Part shown: positions 16,299-25,806 of the stretch, piece by piece
How the letters are laid out: each line of letters starts with the position of its first letter
Position numbering within the stretch: position 1 is the stretch's first letter
NCBI RefSeq assembly: GCF_017298635.1
Contig: NZ_CP071182.1
Location: 992,001 to 1,056,000, forward strand
Source: Paenalicyclobacillus mengziensis
GTDB taxonomy: Bacteria; Bacillota; Bacilli; Alicyclobacillales; Alicyclobacillaceae
DNA length: 64,000 nt
Reading direction: 5' to 3'
Notes under the pieces: model-generated
Databases searched by the model: none
Told to the model about the DNA's origin: nothing
The model's input: only the letters and a program-made list of their open reading frames with translations
Translations under genes and position numbers: made by a program

Positions 16299-17289
16299 AT
16301 CGCGTGTGGGGTGTTCAGCTTGGGCGAAAGAATACCTGTACCCTGCAGCCCTATACGTTGTGGGACTCGTGTCCTACGTCGCTTACGCCGCCTTGGCAGC
16401 GCGGTATCGCATCTACCGCCCAACTTTGTCCATTGTCACTTTACTCGCTGTGGTCTGCATCGTCTTCATCCTCCTCGAAATCAACAGGATGGCGCTCGGT
16501 GACGCGAGCTTTACGCAAACGGAAACCATTGATGTAGACAATAAGGTAAAGCAAATCAACAGGCTTCACGTTGTGGCCCTAATCGTTGTTGCAATTCTTC
16601 TCACAACTTTTTGGCGCCTTCTCAAAAGCCTGTCCCACGTCGTTCATGTCTGGACGGTCGAGCGCCAAGCGGGGGTGCACATCATCCGGCGGCAGTCACC
16701 GTCCGCGTTGCCACGTCTTGCGCACGCACATCAGGCGGCATTTAGCCACATTTTGTCGCTGGTTTTTGAGGTTGTTGGCATTCTGATTTTATCTATAATT
16801 GGCGGCTGGTTTGCCCTCCAGGCCGGAAAATTGATGGTTAGAGCAGGGGCCCATCTGCTGGCGAGTCTTCGCAGGCGAGTGCATCCCAAAATCACCACCG
16901 GCTACGTTGACCACGTCGAGAGTATCCAATCACCGCCGCTAAGAGAGAGACTGGCCCTGCGCAGAATGCGCAGAAGCCAGTCTGGGGTTCGCTTTGAAGA
17001 CCTGAGTGACCCGAGGGAGAAGACCCGCTACCTGTACAGAAAACTTATGCAATCAGCCGTGACCAGCGGTTTTCCGTGGTCAAAGAGTGCCACACCTCGG
17101 GAAATCTCAAAGGAATTGCAGGCGTTTGTCGATGATGACCCGGCCTGCAAAGACATTCCCAACTTTATCAATCTGTACAGCATTGCCCGTTACAGTCAGC
17201 ATCCAGTCGACAACGATGTTATCGAGACTGCCTACATCCGATTAGGCAAACTGCTCCTGTTCGGTCGATCCGGTAAGCGCCGTCGTTGA
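16286..17289 (+). pseudogene. Membrane protein with DUF4129-like C-terminus, third member of the MoxR operon, N-terminal frameshift
   Basis: The natural start is ATG 16286 with AAAGGAGC upstream (MAILNRVWGVQ), but that frame must shift near 16320-16345 to enter the long frame that continues KEYLYPAALYVVGLVSY. The long frame has about four membrane helices and a cytosolic C-terminal domain (EKTRYLYRKLMQSAVTSGF, then ATPREISKEL), which resembles the DUF4129 segment usually found at the end of MoxR-DUF58-transglutaminase operons. The frame is open from 16222, so an alternative start could still give protein, but the upstream partners are broken. Its last 48 bases overlap the 3' end of aceA on the opposite strand. 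Confidence 0.65.
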
Positions 17290-18519
17290 AGATAATCCCC
17301 CGGTAATGACCTGCGCTACTTCATCAAAGTACCCGGTTCCGACTTCTCGTTGATGTTTGGTGGCTGTGTAACCGTACTGCTCACTCGCAAATTCGAGTTG
17401 CTGCAGTTCAGAGTAAGCGGCCATACCGCGGTCTTTGTATTTGCGTGCGAGGTCAAACATGCTGAGATTGAGTGCGTGGAACCCGGCCAACGTAACGAAC
17501 TGGAACTTGTAGCCCATGTCACCAAGCTGCTCCTGGAATGTAGCAATCGTCTCTTCATCAAGCTTTTTACGCCAGTTGAAAGACGGGGAGCAGTTGTAGG
17601 CAAGTAGCTTGCCTGGGAACTTGGCATGGATGGCATCCGCAAAACGCTGAGCTTCTTCGAGATTTGGCTCAGATGTCTCACACCAGATGAGGTCGACGTA
17701 AGGCGCGTAGGCCAAACCTCTCGCGATAGCCGAGTCAATTCCGCCCCGGATGCGAAAGAATCCCTCACTCGTTCTCTCGCCCGTGATGAACTCTCGGTCA
17801 CGTCCATCCACGTCGCTTGTCAGCAAAAATGCCCCGTTTGCATCTGTTCTGGCCACAATCAAGGTTGGAACGTCGAGGACGTCTGCCGCAAGTCTGGCCG
17901 CCGTGAGGTTGCGGATTGCCTGCGACGTAGGGATAAGGACCTTGCCGCCCATATGTCCGCATTTCTTTTCCGAAGAAAGTTGGTCCTCAAAGTGTACACC
18001 GGCGGCTCCCGCCTCTACCATCTGCTTCATCAGTTCAAATACGTTTAAATGACCGCCGAATCCAGCTTCAGCGTCCGCCACAATCGGTGCGAACCAGTGA
18101 ATATCTGTGTTCTGTTCCATGTGATGGATTTGGTCGGCTCGTTGTAGGGCTTGGTTAATTCGCTTGACAACGTTTGGAACACTGTTCGATGGATAGAGGC
18201 TCTGGTCCGGGTACATGTTACCGGACAGGTTTGCGTCCGCTGCAACTTGCCACCCGCTCAAGTAGATAGCCTTCAGTCCCGCTTTTACTTGCTGTACAGC
18301 CTGGTTTCCAGTAAGTGCACCTAGGGCCTTGATGTGGTGCTCCTCATGGAGCAATTGCCACAACCGCTCTGATCCGATTCGTGCAAGAGTATGTTCCACA
18401 CGCACACTTCCGCGCAGGCGCAAGACGTCCTCTGGAGAATACGGTCTGTAGACCCCTTGCCAGCGTGGGTTTTCACTCCAGTCTTTCTGAATTTGTCGTA
18501 CCTCGTCGGCGTACATCAT
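17242..18519 (-). CDS. aceA: Isocitrate lyase
   Basis: A 425-residue enzyme that splits isocitrate into succinate and glyoxylate, the first step of the glyoxylate shunt in the cytosol. The signature [11 protein letters not shown] holds the catalytic Cys187; ADAEAGFGG binds metal and substrate; [10 protein letters not shown] and YNCSPSFNW are further active-site blocks. It is of the standard short bacterial length. ATG 18519 is chosen because GGAGGG lies seven bases upstream. It lies 76 bases after aceB on the same strand and is presumably transcribed with it from the operator-rich promoter near 20.3-20.5 kb. The short gap has two TGATATT...TTTGTCTG repeats. Its 3' end overlaps the decayed DUF4129 gene. 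Confidence 0.97.
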   Translation of the reverse strand: MMYADEVRQIQKDWSENPRWQGVYRPYSPEDVLRLRGSVRVEHTLARIGSERLWQLLHEEHHIKALGALTGNQAVQQVKAGLKAIYLSGWQVAADANLSGNMYPDQSLYPSNSVPNVVKRINQALQRADQIHHMEQNTDIHWFAPIVADAEAGFGGHLNVFELMKQMVEAGAAGVHFEDQLSSEKKCGHMGGKVLIPTSQAIRNLTAARLAADVLDVPTLIVARTDANGAFLLTSDVDGRDREFITGERTSEGFFRIRGGIDSAIARGLAYAPYVDLIWCETSEPNLEEAQRFADAIHAKFPGKLLAYNCSPSFNWRKKLDEETIATFQEQLGDMGYKFQFVTLAGFHALNLSMFDLARKYKDRGMAAYSELQQLEFASEQYGYTATKHQREVGTGYFDEVAQVITGGLSSTTALTGSTEQEQFA

Positions 18520-18595
18520 GAACAATCCCTCCTGAATATTGCGTGATATTTGTCTGGATGATATTGTGTAATATTTGTCTGAGCGCTGCTGTCGT

Positions 18596-20206
18596 TCAGA
18601 CGAGCAACTGATAGCCACGGGTTGTCAGAAAGTCCTCAAACGATTCTTGTGTAATCAGGTCCCATAACAGTGTTGCCGCCGCCTCAAACAGACGACTCCG
18701 ATAATCCTCGCCAAAATGCGCTCGTAGTTGCAAAAGTTCCTCATCGAGTATCCGGCGGACATACGACGTTGTGATACAGCTCCCTGTATCGGTCGTTTGG
18801 CTTTGGTGCCGAACCCATTGCCAGAGTTGTGCGCGAGAAATCTCTGCTGTCGCGGCGTCTTCCATGAGATTGTTGATGGGAACCGCACCGGACCCTTGGA
18901 GCCATGCTTCGATGTATTCAAGGCCCACTCGCACATTCGTGCGGACTCCGGCTTCTGTAATGGGGCCATTGGGTGGAGTCAGCAGGTCAAAATTCGTGAT
19001 TTGAAAGTCATCCAGTTGTTTATCAAGCTGATTTGGCTGTGGCATCATGCGGTCAAAAACCTCCATCGCAACAGGGACGAGACCGGGATGGGCAACCCAA
19101 GTTCCGTCGTGTCCGTCTGTGGCCTCGCGTTCTTTGTCAACGCGGACCTTTGTCAGCGCATTTTGGTTTGCGACAGCATCGTTTTTGATTGGGATTTGTG
19201 CCGCCATCCCACCGATGGCATGTGCACCCCTCTTGTGACAAGTCTTTATCGCCAGCTTCGAGTAATTTCTCATCATGTCCGTTGTCATCGTGACCAGACT
19301 TCGGTCTGGGAGTACCGCTTCCGGCCGTGTGCGGTGCTTTTTGATGTAGCTGAAGATATAATCCCAGCGGCCGCAGTTGAGACCTGTTGCGTGAGGGCCG
19401 AGCTCATAGAGAATCTCATCCATTTCAAATGCGGCCGGTATGGTTTCAATGAGGACAGTTGCCCGGATGGTACCGACTGGAACGCTGAGGTAGTGTTCGG
19501 CGAATGTGAATACGTCGTTCCACAGCCGTGCTTCTCGATGGCTCTCCAATTTTGGCAGGTAGAAATACGGGCCTGACCCGCGCTCGCGCAGTTCCTTTGC
19601 GTTGTGGAAAAAATACAGTCCGAAATCAAACAGACTAGCTGGTACAGGCTGCCCGTCGACCAATACGTGCTTTTCGACCATGTGCCATCCTCTAGGGCGA
19701 ACAATCAACGTCGCAGGGTTCGCAGCTAGCTCGTAATGCTTGCCCTCTGGGCTGATGTACGTGATGTTGCCTCGAATCGCGTCTCGAAGGTTCAATTGGC
19801 CCATCAGCGAGTTCGCCCAGGTGGGAGAATTGGCATCTTCAAAATCGGCCATAAACACTTTTGCTCCGGAGTTGAGTGCGTTGATAACCATCTTTCGGTC
19901 ACCTGCTGGCCCTGTTATCTCGACCCGTCGGTCCTGCAGGTCGGCGGGGGCAGGGGGGACGCGCCATTCCCTGTTGCGAATGGACTCCGTTTCCTTCAAG
20001 AAGTCGAGCATCGTACCGTTGTCCAGTTCAGCTTGTCGCCGCTGCCGAGCCCAGAGCAGGTGCTGTCGCCGCGTGTCATAGGCGCGTGCCAATTCTACGA
20101 CAAAGTGCACGGCTTCATGTGTTAGGACCTCGCGAAACTTCGGATTCTGGATGGGCGCGAGCTGCACTCCTGAGTGCCCTCTCAAAACCTCATACGTCAC
20201 TTGCAT
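18596..20206 (-). CDS. aceB: Malate synthase A
   Basis: A 535-residue enzyme condensing acetyl-CoA with glyoxylate to malate, partner of isocitrate lyase. Recognisable blocks are [73 protein letters not shown] and [14 protein letters not shown] [21 protein letters not shown]. The C-terminal plug domain has [21 protein letters not shown] with the catalytic Asp. ATG 20206 follows GGAGGGG. It is the first gene of aceBA, with operators TGTTATAYAACA between it and the divergent small zinc-ribbon gene, so acetate- or fatty-acid-responsive repression is likely (inference). Confidence 0.97.
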   Translation of the reverse strand: MQVTYEVLRGHSGVQLAPIQNPKFREVLTHEAVHFVVELARAYDTRRQHLLWARQRRQAELDNGTMLDFLKETESIRNREWRVPPAPADLQDRRVEITGPAGDRKMVINALNSGAKVFMADFEDANSPTWANSLMGQLNLRDAIRGNITYISPEGKHYELAANPATLIVRPRGWHMVEKHVLVDGQPVPASLFDFGLYFFHNAKELRERGSGPYFYLPKLESHREARLWNDVFTFAEHYLSVPVGTIRATVLIETIPAAFEMDEILYELGPHATGLNCGRWDYIFSYIKKHRTRPEAVLPDRSLVTMTTDMMRNYSKLAIKTCHKRGAHAIGGMAAQIPIKNDAVANQNALTKVRVDKEREATDGHDGTWVAHPGLVPVAMEVFDRMMPQPNQLDKQLDDFQITNFDLLTPPNGPITEAGVRTNVRVGLEYIEAWLQGSGAVPINNLMEDAATAEISRAQLWQWVRHQSQTTDTGSCITTSYVRRILDEELLQLRAHFGEDYRSRLFEAAATLLWDLITQESFEDFLTTRGYQLLV

Positions 20207-20340
20207 TTCTTCCCCTCCTTGCAGTGTCGTGTTCTGTTTGGCAATGCAGCATTCTCTGTTAACGAAGGATGTGTGCCCTTGTACGGTGCTTCGTCGTGTA
20301 ATTGGTTTTGCTGTTTTGAACAAGTCGTTATGGCGTATTG

Positions 20341-20486
20341 TGTTGTATTACACGTTTTATTTATATTCTGTGTTATACAACAATGTCAACCCCTAATTTT
20401 TCTGACTTTCATGAAAAAAAGTGTGCACAAAACAGGGGTTTTGTGTTATATAATAATTCAAATATAATAATATCTGTTATATAACA
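20341..20486. promoter_or_regulatory. Four TGTTATATAACA-type operators in the aceBA divergent promoter region
   Basis: TGTTGTATTACA (20341), TGTTATACAACA (20371), TGTTATATAATA (20444) and TGTTATATAACA (20475) lie in an A+T-rich 150-bp region. The last is a perfect 12-bp palindrome and the others differ by one to three bases. Two sites lie on the aceB side and two on the side of the divergent gene at 20506, the last ending 19 bases before its start. This is the layout expected for a dimeric repressor acting on both promoters. The regulator is not identified. Confidence 0.65.
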
Positions 20487-20505
20487 AAATGGAGGTGGCC
20501 GACCG

Positions 20506-20784
20506 ATGAAGGATGCTGTCGTTTTTCAGCCCGAATGGAATGGGAGACCAAAGAGGCAGTTTCGACACCTCGACACTTTTTCTGGACCGGAACAATCACA
20601 AATGGAAGGGGTACCCGGTATGTCAGCCACGGCTCCAAGTACAGCATCATCCTCGAAGCCAGGACGTTTCGTTCGTTCATTCGTAAAGGGTAAATGTATT
20701 TGTTTAGAGTGTGGTCACGAATTCGGGGTACAACGTGAGGGGGCAATGTATCTCTGTGAACGCTGCACTGCAAAAATGGATTGA
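20506..20784 (+). CDS. Small zinc-ribbon protein
   Basis: A 92-residue protein with a low-complexity first half and a C-terminal zinc ribbon: CICLECG near residues 63-69 and YLCERC 18 residues later, giving paired cysteines. GGAGGTGG precedes the ATG. The gene starts 19 bases after a perfect TGTTATATAACA operator shared with aceBA, so it is probably co-regulated with the glyoxylate shunt. I do not recognise a family; a small regulator or adaptor is possible, but nothing in the sequence proves it. Confidence 0.65.
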   Translation: MKDAVVFQPEWNGRPKRQFRHLDTFSGPEQSQMEGVPGMSATAPSTASSSKPGRFVRSFVKGKCICLECGHEFGVQREGAMYLCERCTAKMD

Positions 20785-20860
20785 GATAACCGCACGACGC
20801 GCCTACTTCCTCAAGTAAGGCATTGCACGCACCGGGTGGTTCGTGGATACGGCCGATTCG

Positions 20861-20886
20861 GCAGGGTTTCGAACCCTGCTTTTTTC
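20861..20886 (+). terminator. Rho-independent terminator of the zinc-ribbon gene
   Basis: GCAGGGTT and AACCCTGC pair around TCG and are followed by TTTTTTC. Confidence 0.92.
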
Positions 20887-21033
20887 ATTTCTTCTTCCCT
20901 TCGCTTCTTGACCGTCGGCTGAGACGACCAGTTCAGACGACGAGGAGAGACAAGGAGACTGGTTGTCGGATATGACTGATTAAAGCAAAGGGAGGTTAGT
21001 GGCTGGAGCCGATAGGAGTCGTTCGCCAGTCGT

Positions 21034-21078
21034 CAGAGGGCAATCAGAAGAGCGAACACCTCGTCTGATTGCCCTCTG
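21034..21078. terminator. Long perfect hairpin between zinc-ribbon gene and asnB
   Basis: CAGAGGGCAATCAGA and its exact complement form a 15-pair stem around a 15-base loop. It is followed after 12 bases by TTTTTT and a repeat of CTCTGAACTTCG. It may end asnB transcription or block read-through from either side. The reverse-strand tail is not T-rich. Confidence 0.6.
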
Positions 21079-21110
21079 AACTTCGCTGGTTTTTTGCGCT
21101 CTGAACTTCG

Positions 21111-23117
21111 TTAACCTTGAGTTGCAACTGCAGAAGCCGCCGCCGAACCATATCTGCAGTGGTCTGCTCTTTCCTCCACGCCGATAAACTCGCCGATATG
21201 GTCAATGTGGGTTTGAGCTGTCAGTGACCTTAGCCACAGTTCCATCGTGACCAAACTCCATAACAACCGTGCGGCTCGCCGCTGAGCGGCTGGGGGACTC
21301 GCAAGAAGTTTCAGAATCGCATCTTCCTGATAGATGTCCCTCGTCAAGGATTCGGGCGACAGCAAAAGCAGGCGAATCCGCTCGTGCCACTCTCCAAACG
21401 TCCATGCTGTAATCGGCACAGGGAAGCCAGCCTTTGGGCGATTCATCACTTCGTCCGGAATCAGGTCGTGAAACGCCTTGCGGACAATGTACTTGTGCAC
21501 TCCACGGCGTAATTTGTCGCGAGCTGGCAATGACAGGGCGTATTCAAACAGGCGCTCATTTAAAAACGGAACCCTGAGTTCTACGGAATGCGCCATAGAA
21601 ATTTTGTCAGATTTCGTTAATGTGTTCTCCGGTAACCAGTGAACACAGTCAAACAATAGCATTTGTTGCAATGGGTCTTGGTTCGCCCGTGCGTGCTCGC
21701 GCAGGTGCAAGAACCGCGTGATGGTGTTGTTGCTCCAATGCTGCTCTGCGGTCTTTGTGGCGCGTCGAACTGAAGTGCTGAGGATGCCGTCCATTTCTGT
21801 GTCCGTGAACAACTCTCCAATACTCCGGTACCAACTTGCTACCGATTGCAACGAATGGGACAGCAGGTGGCTGCCAGGCAAGTTGGCGTTCCTAAGCACA
21901 CTGTGAAGTCCTTTTCGAACCCCGCTCGGGAGCATATGTAGCGCCCTCAGCCAGTAGGTCTGACGGTACAGACTGTAGCCAGCAAATAATTCATCCATTC
22001 CTTCACCGCTAAACAAAACGCGGTGTCCAGCTCGGTGTGCGACCCGGCTTGCAAACCACAGTGGAAGGGCCGTTGGGTCGGCAATGGGCTCATCGAGATC
22101 GGCAACAATTTGTGGTAGTAAGTCCCACGTCTCGTCCGCTCCGAATTCCTGAACGTGGTGCTTGCACCCAAATAAATCCGCAACTTGTTTGGCATAGCTA
22201 TGCTCGTCGTATTCTGTCGCCGCCGTTGTTCCAAGGTGTTTTGGCTGTTCGAAACTGACGGTAATGGTCTCTGGAGCTGTACCGAACAACTTGGCTTGAA
22301 GGGCGACGAGAAGTGTCGAATCAAGGCCGCCACTGAGTAGAACCCCGGAAGATACGCCATCAGCCCGTTGAGCGCTTACGGCTTCTTCAATCAGGTTTTT
22401 GACGTCTTGTTGTCGTGCTCGTCCATTGTCAGACGGGCGTAAACCGGACAAGTTTGGGGTCCAGTACGCCTGAATGCGCAGGTGTCGACCCTGAACCACC
22501 GCGTAGTGTGCAGGCGGAAGTTTTTCAATCCCGTCCACGAGTGTGTACGGAGCTGGTGCAAAACGCAGTTCGTGATAGGATGAAAATGCGGACATACACA
22601 ATTTTGGATTGACGGCTGGCAACAACGCACGCAGTTCCGACGCGCACAAGAAGGCCTCATCAGTGTTGACGTAATAAAGAGGTTTGACGCCGATGCGGTC
22701 TCTCGCAATCAGCATCCGCTGTCGTTCTGAATCCCACAAACAGAGAGCGAAGATACCTTCGAGTTGGGAGAGACACTGTTCACCGTACTCTTCGTACAGG
22801 TGGACAATGACTTCCACATCCGAAGATGTGCGAAATTCGTGTCCGTGTAACTCGAGCATCGAACGCAGCGATTTATAGTTGTAAATTTCTCCGTTGCAGA
22901 CGACAGCACAGGTGTTCGATTCATTCCAAATCGGCTGAACACCGTCGTCGCCTCCAACAATGGAGAGCCTGGTCATTCCAAAGGCGACTTGCGGGCTTGC
23001 ATGAAGGTAAGTTGCATCCGGGCCGCGGTGCTCAAGCTGGGACAACATCGCTTTGAGCTGTTTTGCATACAGCAGGCCCGAATTTGAGCGCGGAACAATT
23101 CCGGCGATACCACACAT
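21111..23117 (-). CDS. asnB: Asparagine synthase (glutamine-hydrolysing)
   Basis: A 668-residue two-domain enzyme that makes asparagine from aspartate, ATP and glutamine. The N-terminal glutaminase domain begins MCGIAGIV, so Cys2 is the nucleophile after Met removal, and includes LEHRGPDAT, FGMTRLSI and CNGEIYNY. The synthetase domain holds the PP-loop SSGVLLSGGLDSTLL and the ASSLPARDKLRRG-like KYIVRKAF stretch. The start at 23117 is fixed by the required Met-Cys and has AGAGGT upstream; a longer frame adds nine residues and would be inactive. It is divergent from a two-component system. Related enzymes in Bacilli amidate cell-wall precursors, so a biosynthetic or envelope role are both possible. 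Confidence 0.93.
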   Translation of the reverse strand: MCGIAGIVPRSNSGLLYAKQLKAMLSQLEHRGPDATYLHASPQVAFGMTRLSIVGGDDGVQPIWNESNTCAVVCNGEIYNYKSLRSMLELHGHEFRTSSDVEVIVHLYEEYGEQCLSQLEGIFALCLWDSERQRMLIARDRIGVKPLYYVNTDEAFLCASELRALLPAVNPKLCMSAFSSYHELRFAPAPYTLVDGIEKLPPAHYAVVQGRHLRIQAYWTPNLSGLRPSDNGRARQQDVKNLIEEAVSAQRADGVSSGVLLSGGLDSTLLVALQAKLFGTAPETITVSFEQPKHLGTTAATEYDEHSYAKQVADLFGCKHHVQEFGADETWDLLPQIVADLDEPIADPTALPLWFASRVAHRAGHRVLFSGEGMDELFAGYSLYRQTYWLRALHMLPSGVRKGLHSVLRNANLPGSHLLSHSLQSVASWYRSIGELFTDTEMDGILSTSVRRATKTAEQHWSNNTITRFLHLREHARANQDPLQQMLLFDCVHWLPENTLTKSDKISMAHSVELRVPFLNERLFEYALSLPARDKLRRGVHKYIVRKAFHDLIPDEVMNRPKAGFPVPITAWTFGEWHERIRLLLLSPESLTRDIYQEDAILKLLASPPAAQRRAARLLWSLVTMELWLRSLTAQTHIDHIGEFIGVEERADHCRYGSAAASAVATQG

Positions 23118-23491
23118 GTGTATACCTCTTTCTGCGAGAATCATTATGTGTTATCGAGATGTGTCAGGCGAAAAAGGAAAAAATATCAGCTATCTTTTAT
23201 ACTGTTCAATATACTGTTCGAGATCGAAATCAATTTTATATCAGACTTTATCATGAATCTTTATCAGGATAAATCTTCTAACGTCTAAATGCACGTTTTA
23301 CGAGACATACCGAAGTGTACCAAACGATTGTAGGTTACCCAAATGAGAGCAGTCCCATCCGTTGTTGAGAATCACCCACAAATTTGATGAGAATTCCATG
23401 AGAACAATGTTTCGATCGGATATTCCAATAAGTGGAGATGAGTGTCGTTTACGCTGCGCGAAGTGTATCATTCGGATTGCGGGGTGGTGAG
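23118..23491. promoter_or_regulatory. Divergent control region between asnB and the two-component system
   Basis: A+T-rich. Two direct repeats ATACTGTTC start at 23199 and 23211 (12-bp spacing), the sort of arrangement bound by OmpR-type regulators, and a TTTATC-rich block follows near 23243-23272. No gene is seen. Confidence 0.35.
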
Positions 23492-24196
23492 ATGATGGAC
23501 GAGCAGTATCGTACACAGGACGAAGAGTTCCGCATTCTCATTGTAGAAGACGAGCAGGATATTGCGGGCTTCTTAAAATTGGAATTTGAACATGAAGGAT
23601 ATGAAGTGAAATGTTGCCACGATGGTAGATCGGCGTTAGAAGAGGCCCGTGGTTCGGAGTGGCACTTGATCATTCTCGATATTATGCTCCCTGGAATTAA
23701 CGGAATGGAAATCTGCCGACGCATCCGGGCGGACAGTGACGTGCCGATAATCATGCTGACCGCTAGACACACTGTACCAGACAAGGTAGCAGGGCTCGAC
23801 AGTGGGGCGGACGACTATGTCGTGAAGCCGTTTGCCATTGAGGAGTTGCTTGCTCGGGTGCGCGCCTTGATACGTCGGAATGTCCCGAAGACGAGGGCGG
23901 AACAGTTACGGGCAGGTGGCGTTGTACTCGACAGAGCCACACGAGAGGTGTCACGTGAGAATGTTCCCATTCAGTTGACGGCACGCGAGTTCGACCTACT
24001 TGAGGTGTTTATGGTCCATCGCAACCATGTTCTTACGCGGCAGCAGATTTTGGAGTTGGTCTGGGGCTACGATTTTGTCGGTGAAACCAACGTCGTTGAC
24101 GTTTACGTTCGCTACCTGCGGACCAAGGTCGATGTCCCGTTCGATACGCAACTGATTCAGACGGTACGCGGCGTGGGGTACATTTTTAAGGCCTAA
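23492..24196 (+). CDS. OmpR/PhoB-family response regulator
   Basis: A 234-residue regulator. The receiver domain starts RILIVEDEQDIAGFL with the acidic pair, has the phospho-acceptor Asp in LIILDIMLPGI, Thr in IIMLTAR and Lys in YVVKPFAIEEL. The C-terminal winged helix has LTAREFDLLEVFMVHRNHVL and TNVVDVYVRYLRTKV, then RGVGYIF. The start at 23492 (MMDEQ) follows a G-rich site; the longer frame from 23432 is not preferred. The sensor kinase gene follows 48 bases later. Targets are unknown; asnB and its own operon are candidates because of the repeats in between. Confidence 0.93.
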   Translation: MMDEQYRTQDEEFRILIVEDEQDIAGFLKLEFEHEGYEVKCCHDGRSALEEARGSEWHLIILDIMLPGINGMEICRRIRADSDVPIIMLTARHTVPDKVAGLDSGADDYVVKPFAIEELLARVRALIRRNVPKTRAEQLRAGGVVLDRATREVSRENVPIQLTAREFDLLEVFMVHRNHVLTRQQILELVWGYDFVGETNVVDVYVRYLRTKVDVPFDTQLIQTVRGVGYIFKA

Positions 24197-24244
24197 TCCA
24201 GGCCAGAGACAACTGGCGGGTATTTGTGAGAGACGGTGGGGAGT

Positions 24245-25636
24245 ATGAAACGAAAAATCGCCGCTTTTACCGCGGTTGTGATGATGGTCATTCTCTGTAT
24301 TCTCGATGTATTCATCTACTTTACACTCGAACGGCACTTGGTCAACCTGGAGACAATCAGCATGAGCACCAACACTGTGGCTGCAGCTGACTACGTCCAG
24401 ACGAACTTTAACGACGGCGGTAGTTTGCACGCTATCACGGATTATCACTGGCTGAACCGGTTTCTTCGCGAGGGGCAGGAAATTTATCTGCTTGGACCTG
24501 ATGGGAAAGTACTTGGACGTGCAGGTGATGACCTGCTTCCTTCCAATCAACCACCAGTCTCGGTTGAATCCGGTTTTCAGGAAGGACGCTTGAAGCAGCA
24601 TGGCAAGCAACTGTACTACGCTGTCACGCCCATCGTTGACGATGACACGCAGCGCATCATCGGCTATGTTGAACTTGTCTCGGACACTGCCAGCCAAAGG
24701 GAGTATATGGCAGTGCTGGTGGTGGTCCTCACCATTGGTTCGCTTGGAGCGATTCTGCTCACGGCGCTCGGTGGCTACGTCATTTCTGCAGCGGCAACGA
24801 GGCCTTTGAAGCGGATGATGATAACGGTGAGTCGCATTGAGGCGAATCGCTTGCATGAACGGGTACCGCGGCCGAGAGGGCGGGATGAAGTTGCGCTGTT
24901 GTCCGATGCATTCAATCGGATGCTCAGTAGAATCGAACGGTCATTTGAGCAGCAGAGCCAGTTTGTCGCCGACGCTTCTCACGAAATCCGGACTCCGCTG
25001 ACAGTCATTCAGGGCTATGCAAATCTCCTTGCGCGGTGGGGCAAGTCAGATCCGCAAGTGCTCGATCAGGCCATCACGGTCCTCCAGAAGGAGTCAAGCC
25101 GCTTACGACAATTGGCCGATGACCTGCTCACTCTGGCGGGCATGGAGGCGTCTGCAAACGACGAAGAACACGTTGTGGATGTCGATGAAGTTCTGAGTGA
25201 GGTTACCGAGACACTCGGTCCGCTCTATCCGGAGAGAAAGATTCAGTCGTTTCTGGCGGGAGCTGAGGCGGCTATGTCGCCCTCACACTTTCGCCGATTA
25301 TGTACAAATCTACTTGAGAATGCTTTAAAGTACACGCAAGTGGGCCAAGCTGTCAACGTCCGAACATCACTCTGCAACGATACAGTGCTTGTTGAAGTCG
25401 AAGATGCTGGGCCAGGTATACCTCCTGAGTCCATCAGCCACATTTTCGAACGGTTCTACAGGGTCGAGAGTTCGAGAGACCGCAAAGAGGGTGGTACCGG
25501 CTTGGGACTCGCCATTGTCAAGGAACTGGTGCAGTTGTACGGAGGCAGCATCGACGTTCAGAGCCAGGTAGGCGCAGGCACCACCTTCTTTGTGCGATTA
25601 CCACGCGTGTTATTGCGTTATAGGGTCGACGGATGA
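24245..25636 (+). CDS. Membrane sensor histidine kinase
   Basis: A 463-residue kinase partner of the preceding regulator. Membrane helix one is residues 7-28 and helix two about 157-180, enclosing an extracytoplasmic sensing domain of about 125 residues with the Cache-like stretch LNRFLREGQEIYLLGPDGKVL. HAMP follows (TRPLKRMMITVSRI), then the H box ASHEIRTPLTVIQGYANLL with the phospho-His, and the ATPase domain with N box NLLENALKYT, G1 VEDAGPGIP, F box FERFYRVESSRD and G2 GGTGLGLAIVKELV. The architecture is that of ArlS/YkoH-type kinases. The ATG 24245 is taken; GTG 24236 is possible. The signal is unknown. Confidence 0.92.
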   Translation: MKRKIAAFTAVVMMVILCILDVFIYFTLERHLVNLETISMSTNTVAAADYVQTNFNDGGSLHAITDYHWLNRFLREGQEIYLLGPDGKVLGRAGDDLLPSNQPPVSVESGFQEGRLKQHGKQLYYAVTPIVDDDTQRIIGYVELVSDTASQREYMAVLVVVLTIGSLGAILLTALGGYVISAAATRPLKRMMITVSRIEANRLHERVPRPRGRDEVALLSDAFNRMLSRIERSFEQQSQFVADASHEIRTPLTVIQGYANLLARWGKSDPQVLDQAITVLQKESSRLRQLADDLLTLAGMEASANDEEHVVDVDEVLSEVTETLGPLYPERKIQSFLAGAEAAMSPSHFRRLCTNLLENALKYTQVGQAVNVRTSLCNDTVLVEVEDAGPGIPPESISHIFERFYRVESSRDRKEGGTGLGLAIVKELVQLYGGSIDVQSQVGAGTTFFVRLPRVLLRYRVDG

Positions 25637-25673
25637 TATAGGTCTATGAGGATGATATAGGACTCTATGGACG

Positions 25674-25698
25674 AGGCGTGTGACACAATCACACGCCT
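25674..25698 (+). terminator. Hairpin after the two-component operon
   Basis: AGGCGTGTGA and TCACACGCCT form a perfect ten-pair stem around CACAA. There is no T-run, so termination strength is uncertain. A short GGATGATATAGG direct repeat (25631, 25649) precedes it. Confidence 0.55.
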
Positions 25699-25720
25699 AC
25701 ATACAATGGCTACAGAACAG

Positions 25721-25749
25721 TTGACGGTAATCAGAAGTTCCTCTAGCAT
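25721..25749 (+). promoter_or_regulatory. SigA-type promoter of the glutamine-amidotransferase-like gene
   Basis: TTGACG and TAGCAT are separated by 17 bases, 57 bases before the TTG start of the downstream gene. Confidence 0.5.
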
Positions 25750-25806
25750 GGTGCGTATCATATCGTCAGAGAAATCAAATAACCGTCCAAGATCGGAGAG
25801 ATTAGA

